Source: Janthinobacterium fluminis (lineage in GTDB: Bacteria > Pseudomonadota > Gammaproteobacteria > Burkholderiales > Burkholderiaceae_D). Taken from it: a DNA stretch of 64,000 nt. Below are positions 49,338 through 59,005 of this stretch, piece by piece. Within the stretch, counting starts at the first letter, position 1. Each line of letters opens with the position of its first letter. The notes beneath the pieces are model-generated. The model did not search any database, was not told where the DNA came from, and saw nothing but the letters and a program-made list of their open reading frames with translations. Made by a program: the position numbers and the translations under genes. The stretch is from contig NZ_JAQQXR010000001.1 of assembly GCF_028595325.1 (NCBI RefSeq), positions 558,001 to 622,000 on the forward strand, read 5' to 3'.

Positions 49338-52141
49338 GGCAGGGTATTCCGCGTGGTTTGTTGGTCGACTTCAAAGGAGGCGGCCGGCAAGCCTGCGCAC
49401 CAGCGCTGCCACATGGCGCGCAAGGCTGCCTCCAGTCCGGCCGCGATCAGGGCCGGTTGGCCCAGGGCCGAGTTGGCCAGCAATTGCCTGGCGCTGCCGC
49501 GTATGCTCGCCAGCAGGGCCAGATCATTGGCAATGTAAGCGCCTTTTTTGACGAAATCCTCGGCGTCCTCGGCGACAAAGGCGTCCAGTTGCACATGTCC
49601 AAGAATCGCGGCACTGGTTCGGCCGGCGGTGGTGTCGCCGGCGAGGGTCAGCGTCGGCACGCCCATCCATAAACCATTCAGTGTGGTCGTTCCCCCCGTG
49701 TATGGGAAAGTATCGAGGGCGATGTCGACCTGTAGATGCAGGGCCAGGTAGTCTTTCACGTTTGTGCGGGGATGGAAGCTGAGGCGGTCTTGGCTAATGC
49801 CTTCGCTGGCGAACCACTCGATCCATTGTTCGTGGACTCCGTCCTTCGGCATCGCCGCCAGCAACATGCGGGAGGTCGGGACTGCGCGTAGTAGTTGCGA
49901 CCATAGGGCGATGACTTCGCGGCTGAGTTTGGTGGTCCTGTTGAAGCTGGCGAACGTAATGCAGCCGTTCGCCAGAGCCGGCAGGCTGTTCACTTCTGGA
50001 GCGTCTGAGGATGGCAAGTACGGCCACGCCGCCGGTAGATAGGCGAATTTTTCTGTATACTGGCTTTCAAACCTGCCTGGCGGAAGTACGAAACGGTCTG
50101 TCAGGAAGTAATCTACAGCCTGCAAGCCCGTGCTGCCCGGATAGCCGATCCAGCTCGCTTGTATGGGGGCCGGCTTGCGGGTAAAAGTCAACAAGCGGTG
50201 CTTCGCCGTGTGACCGGACAAATCGATCAGCACATCAATGCCATCCTCGGCAATTTGTTTCGCCAGTTCCGCATCGGATAGCGCGCTGACTTGCTGCCAA
50301 TGGGGAAACAGGCCGCGCAGCCGCTTGGTGACGGCGTCTTCTCGCGTGCAGTTGTAGTATGCGTGTAAAGACAGCCGGGGCGAACGGCATAAATTCTCCA
50401 GTATCGGGATGACAAAGTGTGGGACGGCATGATCATTGAAGTCGCCTGAAACAAAACCCACTTGCAGACAGCGTTCCGGAGCGCGGGAGTTGCTGTGCTC
50501 AGGCCAGCTTGCTCTTAAGGGCGCTTCGAATACGTCGCCAAAGCGTTGATGCTCGGCAAACAAGGAGTCGGCACTTGCGCGGATGCTGTGTGACAGCATG
50601 AAGAGCAAGCTGCTGTGGGCCTTTTCAAAGGTGGGGTTGATGCTAAGCGCCGTGCGACAGCTGTCAATCGCCTCGTCAATCCTGCCGGCATCCCCCAAGA
50701 GGCCGGCAATGTTAACATAGGCTTCGATGTGATTGGGCTGTATTGCGATCACCTGTTGAAAGCCGGCGAGTGCAGTGTCGTACTGGCCTAGTTCGCGCCA
50801 ACAAGTTGCTAAGTTGAAATGCGCGAGCACAAATCGCGGTTCGTTTTCCAGCGCCCGCAGGTAGTTGGCTTGTGCCTTGTCAAATTGCTTGAGGGCTTGT
50901 TGCGCCGCGCCCATGTTGCAGTATGCCATAGCAAAATCGGGCGCCAGATCCACCGCCTGCTGGTAGGCTGCGATTGCCTCTTCCAGCTTGCCATGGTTTT
51001 GCAGGATCAGACCGAGATTGTTGTGCATTTCAGCATTCCCAGGATTCTTCGCCAGCGCGTTTTGCAGAAGACTGGCCGCTTCATCGAAACGGCGCAACTT
51101 TCTTAAACAATCGCTTAGATAGAGTAATGCCAATTCCGATTCCGGGTCCAGTGCCACGGAGCGTTCGTGGAATGCCAGTGCTTGCTCGCGTTGGCCAATT
51201 TCCTCCAGGGCAAGCGCTAAGTGGCTGTGCGCTTCGGCGTTGTCAGGTATCAGCTTTAACGCATCGTGGTAGCTGGCAATTGCCGCCTCAAACTTTTCCT
51301 GCTCCCTCAATACATTGCCCAGGTTTAAATGCGCTACGGCATAGCTGGGGTGCAGTGCCAAGGCGCGGCGGTAACTCTGCTCGGCATCGGCTAAGCGGTG
51401 TTGGACATGCAGCGCACGCCCCAGATTTCTATGGGCCTCGACAAAGTCGGGGTTGAGGTCCAGCGCCCGTAAGTAACTATCGACGGCGCGCTCGAATTGC
51501 CCGTGCATTTGCCATGCATTGCCTAGATTGCCATGCGCTTCGGCGTCGCACGGGGCCAGTTCCACCGTTTTTTGCAAGACCTGCAAGGCATCTTTGCCCT
51601 GCAGTTGCAAGGCGGTACCGAGCACGCTCCAGGCGAATGCCGACTCGGGATACTGCGCCAGCAGCGCGCGGGTGGCGTCTTCCAGTTGCACGTAGTCGCC
51701 GCTGTTGTAAATGGCGACAATGTGCCCGATCTCGGCATCCGACGGTGCCTTGGCGGCCTCGGATACTGCCGTTTCGGCCTGTAGGCGCAAAGCTTGCGAC
51801 GATGGATTGTCGAGGCCGCGCTTATATGCGCTGTCGAGAATGTCCAGCGCCTCCCCGGCTTGACCCGCCTTGATTAAGCCATCCGCATAGGACAGCCAGA
51901 ATTGTCCCTCGTCCGGGTTGACCGACAGCGCCTGGCGCAGATAGGGCAAGCCCGCCGCATATTGCCCGACTTGTCCCGCCAGCAAACCCATATTGTGGTT
52001 GGCGATGGCATGATAGGGCTGCGCCTTCAGGATGTCGAGGTAGCGTGTCTCGGCTTGCTCAAAGCGTCCGGCCTGATGGTGGGCAATGGCTTCTTGTAAT
52101 TCTGCTTCGAGTGGCAATTCTTGGGGCACGGTGGCGCTCAT
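49334..52141 (-). CDS. TPR-GT41 O-GlcNAc-transferase-like protein
   Basis: The 935-residue protein has roughly a dozen TPR repeats over about residues 15-520 (for example AIANHNMGLLAGQVGQYAAGL, AEAHSHLALALEEIGQREQAL). A GT41 catalytic region follows (about 555-925): VGFVSGDFNDHAVPHFVIPI, LIDLSGHTAKHRLLTF, APIQASWIGYPGSTG, ITFASFNRTTKLS and LDTFPYTGGTTTLNGLWMGVP...GDTTAGRTSAAIL. It should transfer a sugar to Ser/Thr of proteins selected by the TPR domain. Position near the flagellin gene suggests flagellin as target. Confidence 0.9.
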   Translation of the reverse strand: MSATVPQELPLEAELQEAIAHHQAGRFEQAETRYLDILKAQPYHAIANHNMGLLAGQVGQYAAGLPYLRQALSVNPDEGQFWLSYADGLIKAGQAGEALDILDSAYKRGLDNPSSQALRLQAETAVSEAAKAPSDAEIGHIVAIYNSGDYVQLEDATRALLAQYPESAFAWSVLGTALQLQGKDALQVLQKTVELAPCDAEAHGNLGNAWQMHGQFERAVDSYLRALDLNPDFVEAHRNLGRALHVQHRLADAEQSYRRALALHPSYAVAHLNLGNVLREQEKFEAAIASYHDALKLIPDNAEAHSHLALALEEIGQREQALAFHERSVALDPESELALLYLSDCLRKLRRFDEAASLLQNALAKNPGNAEMHNNLGLILQNHGKLEEAIAAYQQAVDLAPDFAMAYCNMGAAQQALKQFDKAQANYLRALENEPRFVLAHFNLATCWRELGQYDTALAGFQQVIAIQPNHIEAYVNIAGLLGDAGRIDEAIDSCRTALSINPTFEKAHSSLLFMLSHSIRASADSLFAEHQRFGDVFEAPLRASWPEHSNSRAPERCLQVGFVSGDFNDHAVPHFVIPILENLCRSPRLSLHAYYNCTREDAVTKRLRGLFPHWQQVSALSDAELAKQIAEDGIDVLIDLSGHTAKHRLLTFTRKPAPIQASWIGYPGSTGLQAVDYFLTDRFVLPPGRFESQYTEKFAYLPAAWPYLPSSDAPEVNSLPALANGCITFASFNRTTKLSREVIALWSQLLRAVPTSRMLLAAMPKDGVHEQWIEWFASEGISQDRLSFHPRTNVKDYLALHLQVDIALDTFPYTGGTTTLNGLWMGVPTLTLAGDTTAGRTSAAILGHVQLDAFVAEDAEDFVKKGAYIANDLALLASIRGSARQLLANSALGQPALIAAGLEAALRAMWQRWCAGLPAASFEVDQQTTRNTLP

Positions 52142-52299
52142 GGATGGAAGGGGAGGGAAAAGTTTGCCAGAGGGAATTGTAACCGTTAGAAGTGCATAAT
52201 AGAAACATTTTGCGCGTATCGGACTACAAGCTTACTCCAGAAACAGGCTGAGCGGCGGCATTGCCGCAGTCGGGGAAATGATGCTTCGCATAATATAAA

Positions 52300-52327
52300 C
52301 AGCGCGGGCCTAGCGGCTGCCGCGCTG
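52300..52327 (-). terminator. Hairpin downstream of the PEP-CTERM genes
   Basis: The stem CAGCGCGG / CCGCGCTG with a 12-base loop is followed on the minus strand by TTTATATT. It may terminate the PEP-CTERM transcript coming from higher coordinates. The weak T-run limits confidence. Confidence 0.45.
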
Positions 52328-52442
52328 TGTTGCCGGGATGGGGGAGGCGGCATTTGCCGGCCTATTTTGGCGCCATGCCTATGGCGTTCAAGAGGCAGGC
52401 CGATGCGCGGCGCACCGCTGCGTGCGCCGTGTCGCCTACGCG

Positions 52443-52912
52443 CTAAGCGCCGGCGTTGGCTTTGCCACGCGAGCCACGGCGGCGCACGAAGCCCAGCAAG
52501 CCTAAGCCCGCCAGCAGCATGGCGTAAGTCTGCGCTTCCGGCACCGCCGACACCGTGCTCAGCGCGATCTTGTCAAACTCCACCGCCTCGTTCAGGGCGC
52601 GGAGGCGAATGCCGAGCACGCGGCCGACATAGTCTTCGTGCGCGGACGACTCATAGTTCAGGGTTGCGAGGCCAAACTTGCCCGGAGAGAGCTGGATGGG
52701 ATTGGCAAAGCTGGCGATGACCTTGCCGCCGGCGAGCAGTTCGATTAGACAGTTGGGCGGGCTTGACGCGAGGCGCTGGCCCACTGCAAGCGACAGCGTG
52801 TAGTTGGTGTTGCTCATCAGCGTCGCGTCCAGGGTCTGCGACAGCGATCCTCCGGCCCAGATGAATCCGACGTTGACGCCATCGGGAATGTTCGTGGCGG
52901 CGGGTCTGGTGC
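52443..52912 (-). pseudogene. 5'-truncated PEP-CTERM protein gene (second copy)
   Basis: About 150 codons are homologous to the C-terminal two-thirds of the intact gene at 53297-54001. They start near the NIPDGVNVGFI segment and end with the sorting signal VPEAQTYAMLLAGLGLLGFVRRRG. The signal peptide and first third are missing, and the frame upstream belongs to an IS256-family transposase fragment. The homologous region reads in one frame, so a short product from an internal ATG (52817) is possible but would lack a secretion signal. It is best read as a broken duplicate. Confidence 0.75.
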
Positions 52913-53304
52913 TTGCCGACGATTTGCAGGGCTAATGTGTCTTGGCGGTCGCGGGGGATATCGAGCGGCAGTGCGTCGAAATCGCCTTTGAGGGTTTTGC
53001 CACCATGGTCGTTGCGGGTATTGGCGGTGTCGTTGCAGACTTGGCCGCTCTTGTCGTGGCCCTGGTGGTTGGTCATCCCGACCTCCAGGGCGCGCGCCAC
53101 CAGCATCTTGGTGAGATGCTTGAGCAGGCCATTTTTACCGATCAGGTCTTCGGGTTTTTGTGGTTGGCCGGCAGGCTGGTGGCTCAGTTTGAGCAACACC
53201 GGATCGGGCTTGGCCCGCTTGTTACGCTTTGCGACGGTCATTGATTCCCCTTTGGGGGGGCAGTGTCCTGCCAAATGACCGTCTACACAAAATTATTTAC
53301 ACCC
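52908..53304 (-). mobile_element. IS256-family insertion sequence remnant (transposase 5' part plus one end)
   Basis: The minus-strand frame starts MTVAKRNKRAKPDPVLLKLS at 53241 behind a strong AAAGGGG site. It contains DLIGKNGLLKHLTKMLVARALEV and LPLDIPRDRQ, the N-terminal signature of IS256-type transposases. It runs only about 110 codons of the usual about 400 before joining PEP-CTERM sequence near 52908. The right end TACACAAAATTATTTACACCC (53284-53304) has the style of IS256 terminal repeats. The catalytic DDE part is missing, so the element is dead. Confidence 0.75.
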
Positions 53305-54001
53305 TTGCGCAGGCGTTGGCCTTGCCCCGCGCGCCACGGCGGCGCACGAAGCCCAGCAAGCCCAAGCCTGTCAGCAGCATGGCGTAGGTCTGCGCTTCCG
53401 GCACCGCTGACACTGCGTTTAGCGCGATCTTGTCAAACTCCACAGCCGAGCTCAGGGAGCTGAGGCGAATGCCGAGGGCGCGGCCAACATAGTCCTCGTG
53501 CGCGGAGGATTCATAGTTCAGGGTTGCAAGGCCAAACTTGCCCGACGAGGGGTGGATGGGATTGGCAAAGCTGGCGATGACCTTGCCGCCGGCGAGCAGT
53601 TCGATTAGATAGCTGGGCTGGCCTAACCCGATGCGGTGGCCCACTGCAAGCGACAGCGTGTAGCTGGTGTTGCTCGTCAGCGTTGCGCCCAGGGTCTGCG
53701 ACAGCGATCCTCCGCCAAAGATGAATCCGACGTTGACGCCATCGGGAACGTTAGGAGCGGGTTTGGTCCCCATGCCGCCGCCGTAGTGGTAGTCGCTGGG
53801 GTGCCAATATCCGCTGGTTCCCACCGCGCTCCAGTTGGCGGGCGAGCCGACCGTGTACTTGTTCTGGCCTCCGCTCACCCCGTAAGTCGTGTCCGCCTCG
53901 AACGAGGCGTTGAGGATGGGGATTGAGGTGGCGCTTGCCTGCGCGGTGGCGAAGGCGAGGACGGCAAAGGCGGCGCGAAAGTGAAATTTAAAATCCAGCA
54001 T
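53297..54001 (-). CDS. PEP-CTERM exported protein
   Basis: The 234-residue protein has a signal peptide (MLDFKFHFRAAFAVLAFATAQASA) and a beta-rich middle, perhaps a PA14- or lectin-like fold (FEADTTYGVSGGQNKYTVGSPANWS, GGGSLSQTLGATLTSNTSYTLSLAVG). The C-terminal sorting signal VPEAQTYAMLLTGLGLLGFVRRRG is processed by an exosortase (EpsH/XrtA type). The last residues (CARV) and the TAA stop are supplied by the end of the IS remnant, so the original C-terminus (compare GA in the other copy) was replaced. It probably acts on the cell surface in biofilm or EPS context. Confidence 0.85.
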   Translation of the reverse strand: MLDFKFHFRAAFAVLAFATAQASATSIPILNASFEADTTYGVSGGQNKYTVGSPANWSAVGTSGYWHPSDYHYGGGMGTKPAPNVPDGVNVGFIFGGGSLSQTLGATLTSNTSYTLSLAVGHRIGLGQPSYLIELLAGGKVIASFANPIHPSSGKFGLATLNYESSAHEDYVGRALGIRLSSLSSAVEFDKIALNAVSAVPEAQTYAMLLTGLGLLGFVRRRGARGKANACARV

Positions 54002-54150
54002 GATTTACCAATTAATATTATAGGGAACGTAATAATACTATATGGAAATAATGGTCGCTGGAAATATTGGCGAGTCTTCTAGGCGGAAATGAGGCAGCAG
54101 GAGAGGCGTGCCGGGCGGCGCAGCCTGGGCGCCGCGCCGCCAACAATCGC

Positions 54151-55827
54151 TTACATATTCGGATAGTTCGGCCCGCCGCCGCCCTCCGGTGTCACCCAGA
54201 CGATGTTCTGGGTCGGGTCCTTGATGTCGCAGGTCTTGCAGTGCACGCAGTTCTGCGCATTGATCTGCAGGCGGTCGGCGCCGTCTTCGGCCTTGACGAA
54301 CTCGTACACGCCGGCCGGACAGTAGCGCGCCTCCGGCCCCGCGTAGGTGGCCAGGTTGACGTCGACCGGCACGCTGGCATTCTTCAGCGTCAGATGGATG
54401 GGCTGGTCTTCGGCGTGGTTGGTGTTCGAGATGAACACCGAGGACATCTTGTCGAAGGTCAGCTTGCCGTCCGGCTTGGGATAGACGATGGGCTTGCACT
54501 GGGCCGCCGGCTTCAGGCACTCGTGGTCGCCGTGGCTGTGGCGCAAGGTCCACGGCGCCTTGCCGCGCAAGATCATCTGGTCGATGGCCGTCATCACGCT
54601 ACCCAGGTACAAGCCCTTGCTCAGCCAAGGCTTGACGTTGCGGGCCACGTGCAGTTCCTCGTGCAACCAGGATTGCTCGAAGGCGAGGGGGTAGGCGGCC
54701 AGTTCGTCGTGCTGGCGTTGCTGGCCGAGGGCCTCGAACGCCGCTTCGGCCGCCAGCATGCCGCTCTTGATGGCCGCGTGGCTGCCCTTGATGCGGCTCA
54801 TGTTGAGGAAGCCGGCGTCGCAGCCGACCAGGGCGCCGCCCGGGAACACCAGCTTCGGCAGCGACTGCAGGCCGCCGGCCGTGATCGCCCGCGCGCCGTA
54901 GGAGATGCGTTTGCCGCCCTCGAAGAAGGTGCGGATGGCCGGATGGGTCTTGTAGCGCTGGAATTCCTCGTACGGCGACATGTAGGGGTTCTCGTAGTTC
55001 AGGCCGACGACGTAGCCGACCATCACCTGGTTGTTTTCCAGGTGGTACAGGAAGGAGCCGCCATAGGTCTTGCTGTCGAGCGGCCAGCCGGTCGAGTGGA
55101 TCACCAGGCCGGCCTTGTGCTTGGCCGGGTCGATTTCCCACAATTCCTTGATGCCGATGCCATACGATTGCGGGTCCTTGCCCTTGTTCAAGTCGTACTT
55201 GCCCATCAACTGCTTGCCCAGGTGGCCGCGCGCGCCCTCGGCGAACAGCGTGTACTTGGCGTGCAATTCCATGCCCAGCTGGAAGTCGGAGCCGGGCTGG
55301 CCGTCGCGCTTGACGCCCATGTTGCCGGTGGCCACGCCCTTGACGGAGCCGTCGTCGTTGTAGAGGATCTCGGCGGCGGGGAAGCCGGGGAAGATTTCCA
55401 CGCCCAGCGCCTCGGCCTGCTGGCCCATCCAGCGCACCACATTGCCCAGCGAGACGATGTAGTTGCCGTGGTTCTCGAAGCAGGCCGGCACGGCGAAGTT
55501 CGGCGTCTTGATGGCTTTCGTTTCGGTCAGGAACAAAATGCGGTCTTCCGTCACTTCCGTGTGCAGCGGCGCGTCCAGCTCCTTCCAGTTCGGTATCAGC
55601 TCGGTCAGCGCCTTCGGGTCCATGATGGCGCCGGACAGGATGTGCGCGCCCAGCTCGCCGCCTTTTTCCAGCACGCAGACCGATACTTCCCGGCCCGCCT
55701 CGGCGGCCAGTTGCTTGAGTTTGATGGCGGCAGCCAGGCCAGCGGGGCCGCCGCCGACAACGACGACGTCGTATTCCATCGTGTCGCGGGGGCCGTATTG
55801 TTCAACAATATTATTAGGCTGTGTCAT
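54151..55827 (-). CDS. Electron transfer flavoprotein-ubiquinone oxidoreductase
   Basis: The 558-residue protein moves electrons from reduced ETF to ubiquinone in the membrane, linking fatty-acid and amino-acid oxidation to respiration. It has an FAD-binding N-terminus (VVVVGGGPAGLAAAIKLKQL), the ETF-QO middle (GARGHLGKQLMGKY, HSTGWPLDSKTYGGSFLY) and the C-terminal 4Fe-4S motif (YCPAGVYEFV, NCVHCKTCDIKDPTQNIVW). Length matches the family. It is divergent from the SDR gene. Confidence 0.95.
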   Translation of the reverse strand: MTQPNNIVEQYGPRDTMEYDVVVVGGGPAGLAAAIKLKQLAAEAGREVSVCVLEKGGELGAHILSGAIMDPKALTELIPNWKELDAPLHTEVTEDRILFLTETKAIKTPNFAVPACFENHGNYIVSLGNVVRWMGQQAEALGVEIFPGFPAAEILYNDDGSVKGVATGNMGVKRDGQPGSDFQLGMELHAKYTLFAEGARGHLGKQLMGKYDLNKGKDPQSYGIGIKELWEIDPAKHKAGLVIHSTGWPLDSKTYGGSFLYHLENNQVMVGYVVGLNYENPYMSPYEEFQRYKTHPAIRTFFEGGKRISYGARAITAGGLQSLPKLVFPGGALVGCDAGFLNMSRIKGSHAAIKSGMLAAEAAFEALGQQRQHDELAAYPLAFEQSWLHEELHVARNVKPWLSKGLYLGSVMTAIDQMILRGKAPWTLRHSHGDHECLKPAAQCKPIVYPKPDGKLTFDKMSSVFISNTNHAEDQPIHLTLKNASVPVDVNLATYAGPEARYCPAGVYEFVKAEDGADRLQINAQNCVHCKTCDIKDPTQNIVWVTPEGGGGPNYPNM

Positions 55828-56036
55828 GGTCTCGTCGTGGTGATTGAAAATTTAAGCACGAGTGTGCTTGTTTTTGGCGCGGATTGCAACTTTGGCGCCA
55901 TTTTGAGGGACATTATTAGACGCCGCAATCTAATCCTGACAATTTGTGTAATGATTGCGCTTACTGTGACACAGGGGCGGCGGCCTTGTCGCCCCCCTGG
56001 CATGACCTTATCGAACAACAAGACAGGGAGTAGCTC

Positions 56037-56813
56037 GTGGGCATAGAAGTGAATTTTGAGGGCAAGATTGCCCTGATCACCGGCGCGTCCAGCGGACTGG
56101 GCGCACGTTTTGCGAAAGTGCTGGCCCAGGCCGGCGCGCAAGTGGTGCTGGCCTCGCGCCGCACCGAGCGCCTGAAGGAGCTGCGCGCGGAAATCGAGGC
56201 CGACGGCGGCGCCGCCCACGTCGTGGCGCTGGACGTGACGGACTACGCCAGCATCAAGTCGGCCATCGCCCACGCCGAAACGGAGGCGGGGGCCATCGAC
56301 ATCCTCGTCAACAATTCCGGCGTGTCGACGACGCAGCGCCTGGTCGACGTCACGCCGGAAGACTACGCCTTCGTCATGGACACGAATCTGCGCGGCTCCT
56401 TCTTCGTCGCCCAGGAAACGGCCAAGCGCATGATCGCGCGCGCCAAGGGCGACCCGAAAAAGCAGCACCGCATCATCAACATCGCCTCGATGGCGGGGCT
56501 GCACGTGCTGCCGCAAATCGGCGTGTATTGCATGAGCAAGGCCGGCATGGTGCACATGACCAAGGCGATGGCGGTGGAGTGGGGCAAGTACGGCATCAAC
56601 ACGAACGCCATCTGCCCCGGTTACATCTCGACGGAAATCAACGAGGACTATTTCGCCAGCGAGCAGGGCAAGAAGCTCATCGAGATGCTGCCGCACAAGC
56701 GCCCGGGCAAGCCGGAAGACCTGGACGGCTTGCTGCTGTTGCTGGCGGGCGAGGATGCGCACTTCATCAACGGCGCCATCATTTCGGCCGACGGCGGCAT
56801 GACGGCGCTGTAG
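56037..56813 (+). CDS. Short-chain dehydrogenase/reductase
   Basis: The 258-residue SDR has the cofactor loop LITGASSGLGARFAKVL (TGxxxGxG), NNSGVS, and the catalytic Ser-Tyr-Lys set (NIASMAGL, then Y in VYCMSKAGM). The substrate is not clear; similarity to acetoacetyl-CoA-reductase-like and 3-hydroxyacyl-type SDRs fits the neighbours. The start is a GTG after AGGGAG. The gene is divergent from ETF-QO and convergent with the LuxR-type gene. Confidence 0.88.
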   Translation: MGIEVNFEGKIALITGASSGLGARFAKVLAQAGAQVVLASRRTERLKELRAEIEADGGAAHVVALDVTDYASIKSAIAHAETEAGAIDILVNNSGVSTTQRLVDVTPEDYAFVMDTNLRGSFFVAQETAKRMIARAKGDPKKQHRIINIASMAGLHVLPQIGVYCMSKAGMVHMTKAMAVEWGKYGINTNAICPGYISTEINEDYFASEQGKKLIEMLPHKRPGKPEDLDGLLLLLAGEDAHFINGAIISADGGMTAL

Positions 56814-56829
56814 GCGCGCCGCGCGGCCG

Positions 56830-57396
56830 TCAGCGCGGCAATTGCAGCCCGACGAGTTTGTGCACCAGCTCCGACGAGGTGGCCGCGGCGAACTTGCGCA
56901 TCAGTTTGGCGCGGTGCATCTCCACCGTGCGCGGGCTCAGGTCGATCTGCCGCGCGATCAGCTTGCTGGTCTTGCCCTCGACCAGCAGCGCGGCGATTTC
57001 CCGCTCGCGCGGCGTCAGCTCGGCCGTCACCGGGCGCTTCTCGCTGACGTCCTCGAAGGTCCAGATGCCGGCGCCCAGCGGCCGGTTGGCCACCAGGGCG
57101 TGGCCGCTGACATGGCACCAGAATAATTCCTCGTTGGCGCGGCGCATGATGCGCTCGTCCGAATAGCGCCCCTTGGCGTTCATGATGGGGATGATGCGGT
57201 CGCCCGTGCGCAGGAATTCGTCCATCGTCGGGTACAGCACCCGGAACGACTGCCCGACCAGCTGCGCGCGCGCATAGCCGAACATGGCGGCCAGCGCCTC
57301 GTTGCAGGTCTGGATGACGCGGTTTTCCGAAATGCACATGCCGACCGGCGCGTGCAGGAAAATGGTCTCGTAGTCGATAGCTTGCGGAACATTCAT
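56830..57396 (-). CDS. PAS-LuxR-type transcriptional regulator
   Basis: The 188-residue protein has a PAS domain (about 12-110, VGMCISENRVIQTCNEALAAMFGYARAQLVG) and a C-terminal LuxR-type HTH (LTPREREIAALLVEGKTSKLIARQIDLSPRTVEMHRAKLM). The start MNVPQAIDYE at 57396 is chosen because conservation begins there. It is divergent from the CoA-transferase operon (146-bp gap) and may regulate it. The signal sensed by the PAS domain is unknown. Confidence 0.88.
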   Translation of the reverse strand: MNVPQAIDYETIFLHAPVGMCISENRVIQTCNEALAAMFGYARAQLVGQSFRVLYPTMDEFLRTGDRIIPIMNAKGRYSDERIMRRANEELFWCHVSGHALVANRPLGAGIWTFEDVSEKRPVTAELTPREREIAALLVEGKTSKLIARQIDLSPRTVEMHRAKLMRKFAAATSSELVHKLVGLQLPR

Positions 57397-57542
57397 CTGC
57401 GCGAAATCAATTCTGTTGTAAGGTAAGGGCAAGAGGCCGGTAGTTCTACGGTATTGTGCTTTTCCTTGTCGTATTTTATGCTGATACGCTGCAATCGGAC
57501 ACACGAGACGCGACACAGCTTAACAAAAGAAGAGGGACACGT

Positions 57543-58241
57543 ATGAATAAAGTTTATCCTGACGCCGCCTCGGCGCTGGCCGGCATCGTCAAAGACGGCC
57601 AAACCATCGCCGTCGGCGGTTTCGGCCTGTGTGGCATTCCCGAGGCCCTGATCGGCGCCCTGCGCGATTCCGGCGTGAGCAATCTGACCGCCATTTCCAA
57701 CAACGCCGGCGTGGACGGCTTCGGCCTCGGCCAGTTGCTGACGACGCGCCAGATCAAGAAGATGATCGCCTCCTATGTCGGTGAAAACAAGGAATTCGCG
57801 CGCCAATACCTGGCCGGCGAACTGGAACTGGAATTCACGCCGCAGGGCACGCTGGCGGAAAAGCTGCGCGCCGGCGGCGCCGGCATTCCCGCCTTCTTCA
57901 CCAAGACGGGCGTGGGCACCATCGTCGCCGACGGCAAGGAAATCCGCGAATTCGACGGCGAGCAATATGTGATGGAGCGCAGCCTCGTGTCCGACGTGTC
58001 GCTGGTGAAAGCCTATATGGCCGACCGCGCCGGCAACCTGGTGTACCGCAAGACGGCGCGCAACTTCAACCCGAACGTGGCGATGGCCGGCAAGATCACC
58101 ATCGTCGAAGTGGAGAAGCTGGTCGAGGTCGGCGAGATCGATCCGGACGAGGTGCACACGCCGAGCATTTTCGTGCACCGCATCGTCGTCAACGCGAATC
58201 CGGAAAAGCGCATCGAACAGCGCACCGTGCGCGCCAACTAA
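57543..58241 (+). CDS. 3-oxoacid CoA-transferase subunit A
   Basis: The 232-residue protein has [16 protein letters not shown] and the CoA-binding loop of SCOT/AtoD-type alpha subunits ([12 protein letters not shown]). It moves CoA between succinyl-CoA or another donor and acetoacetate or similar 3-oxoacids. The ATG at 57543 is set by the conserved [15 protein letters not shown] start. Subunit B follows 19 bp later, so the pair forms one operon. Confidence 0.93.
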   Translation: MNKVYPDAASALAGIVKDGQTIAVGGFGLCGIPEALIGALRDSGVSNLTAISNNAGVDGFGLGQLLTTRQIKKMIASYVGENKEFARQYLAGELELEFTPQGTLAEKLRAGGAGIPAFFTKTGVGTIVADGKEIREFDGEQYVMERSLVSDVSLVKAYMADRAGNLVYRKTARNFNPNVAMAGKITIVEVEKLVEVGEIDPDEVHTPSIFVHRIVVNANPEKRIEQRTVRAN

Positions 58242-58260
58242 GAATAATACGGAGATTACT

Positions 58261-58911
58261 ATGGCATGGACTCGTGATGAAATGGCCGCGCGCGCGGCGC
58301 GGGAGCTGCAGGACGGCTTTTATGTGAATTTGGGCATCGGCCTGCCGACGCTGGTGGCGAACTATGTGCCCGCCGATATCGAGGTGTTCCTGCAGTCGGA
58401 GAACGGCTTGCTGGGCATCGGCCCCTTCCCGACCGACGCGGAAGTGGATGCGGACCTGATCAACGCCGGCAAGCAAACCGTGACGGCGCTGCCGGGCAGC
58501 GCCTATTTCAGCTCGGCCGATTCCTTCGGCATGATCCGCGGCGGCAAGATCAACCTGGCCATCCTGGGCGCGATGCAGGTGTCGGAAAAGGGCGATCTGG
58601 CCAACTGGATGATTCCGGGGAAAATGGTCAAGGGCATGGGCGGCGCCATGGATCTGGTGGCCGGCGTCAAGCGCGTCGTCGTGCTGATGGAGCACGTCGC
58701 CACGGCCAAGGACGGTTCGACCTCGCACAAATTGCTGCGGCAATGCGATTTGCCCCTGACCGGCGTCGGCGTGGTCGACCTGATCATCAGCGACCTGGGC
58801 GTGATTGAAGTCACGCCGGCCGGCTTGAAGCTGATCGAGCTGGCGCCGGGCGTGACGAAGGACGACATCATTGCCGCCAGCGGCGCGCCGCTGGACGTCA
58901 GCGCCGTGTAA
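58261..58911 (+). CDS. 3-oxoacid CoA-transferase subunit B
   Basis: The 216-residue protein has the catalytic glutamate in [13 protein letters not shown]. It also has the family segments [31 protein letters not shown] and [14 protein letters not shown]. It forms the active heteromer with subunit A. An AGGAG-type site (ACGGAGATTACT) precedes the ATG. Confidence 0.94.
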   Translation: MAWTRDEMAARAARELQDGFYVNLGIGLPTLVANYVPADIEVFLQSENGLLGIGPFPTDAEVDADLINAGKQTVTALPGSAYFSSADSFGMIRGGKINLAILGAMQVSEKGDLANWMIPGKMVKGMGGAMDLVAGVKRVVVLMEHVATAKDGSTSHKLLRQCDLPLTGVGVVDLIISDLGVIEVTPAGLKLIELAPGVTKDDIIAASGAPLDVSAV

Positions 58912-59005
58912 CAAGCGGCGGCGCGGCAAGCGGCGGATCGCTGCGCTGCCTGCCGCGCCAACATGTCCCCACAGCACGAAATTTCCTTTCGTGCCATGAT
59001 GGGCG

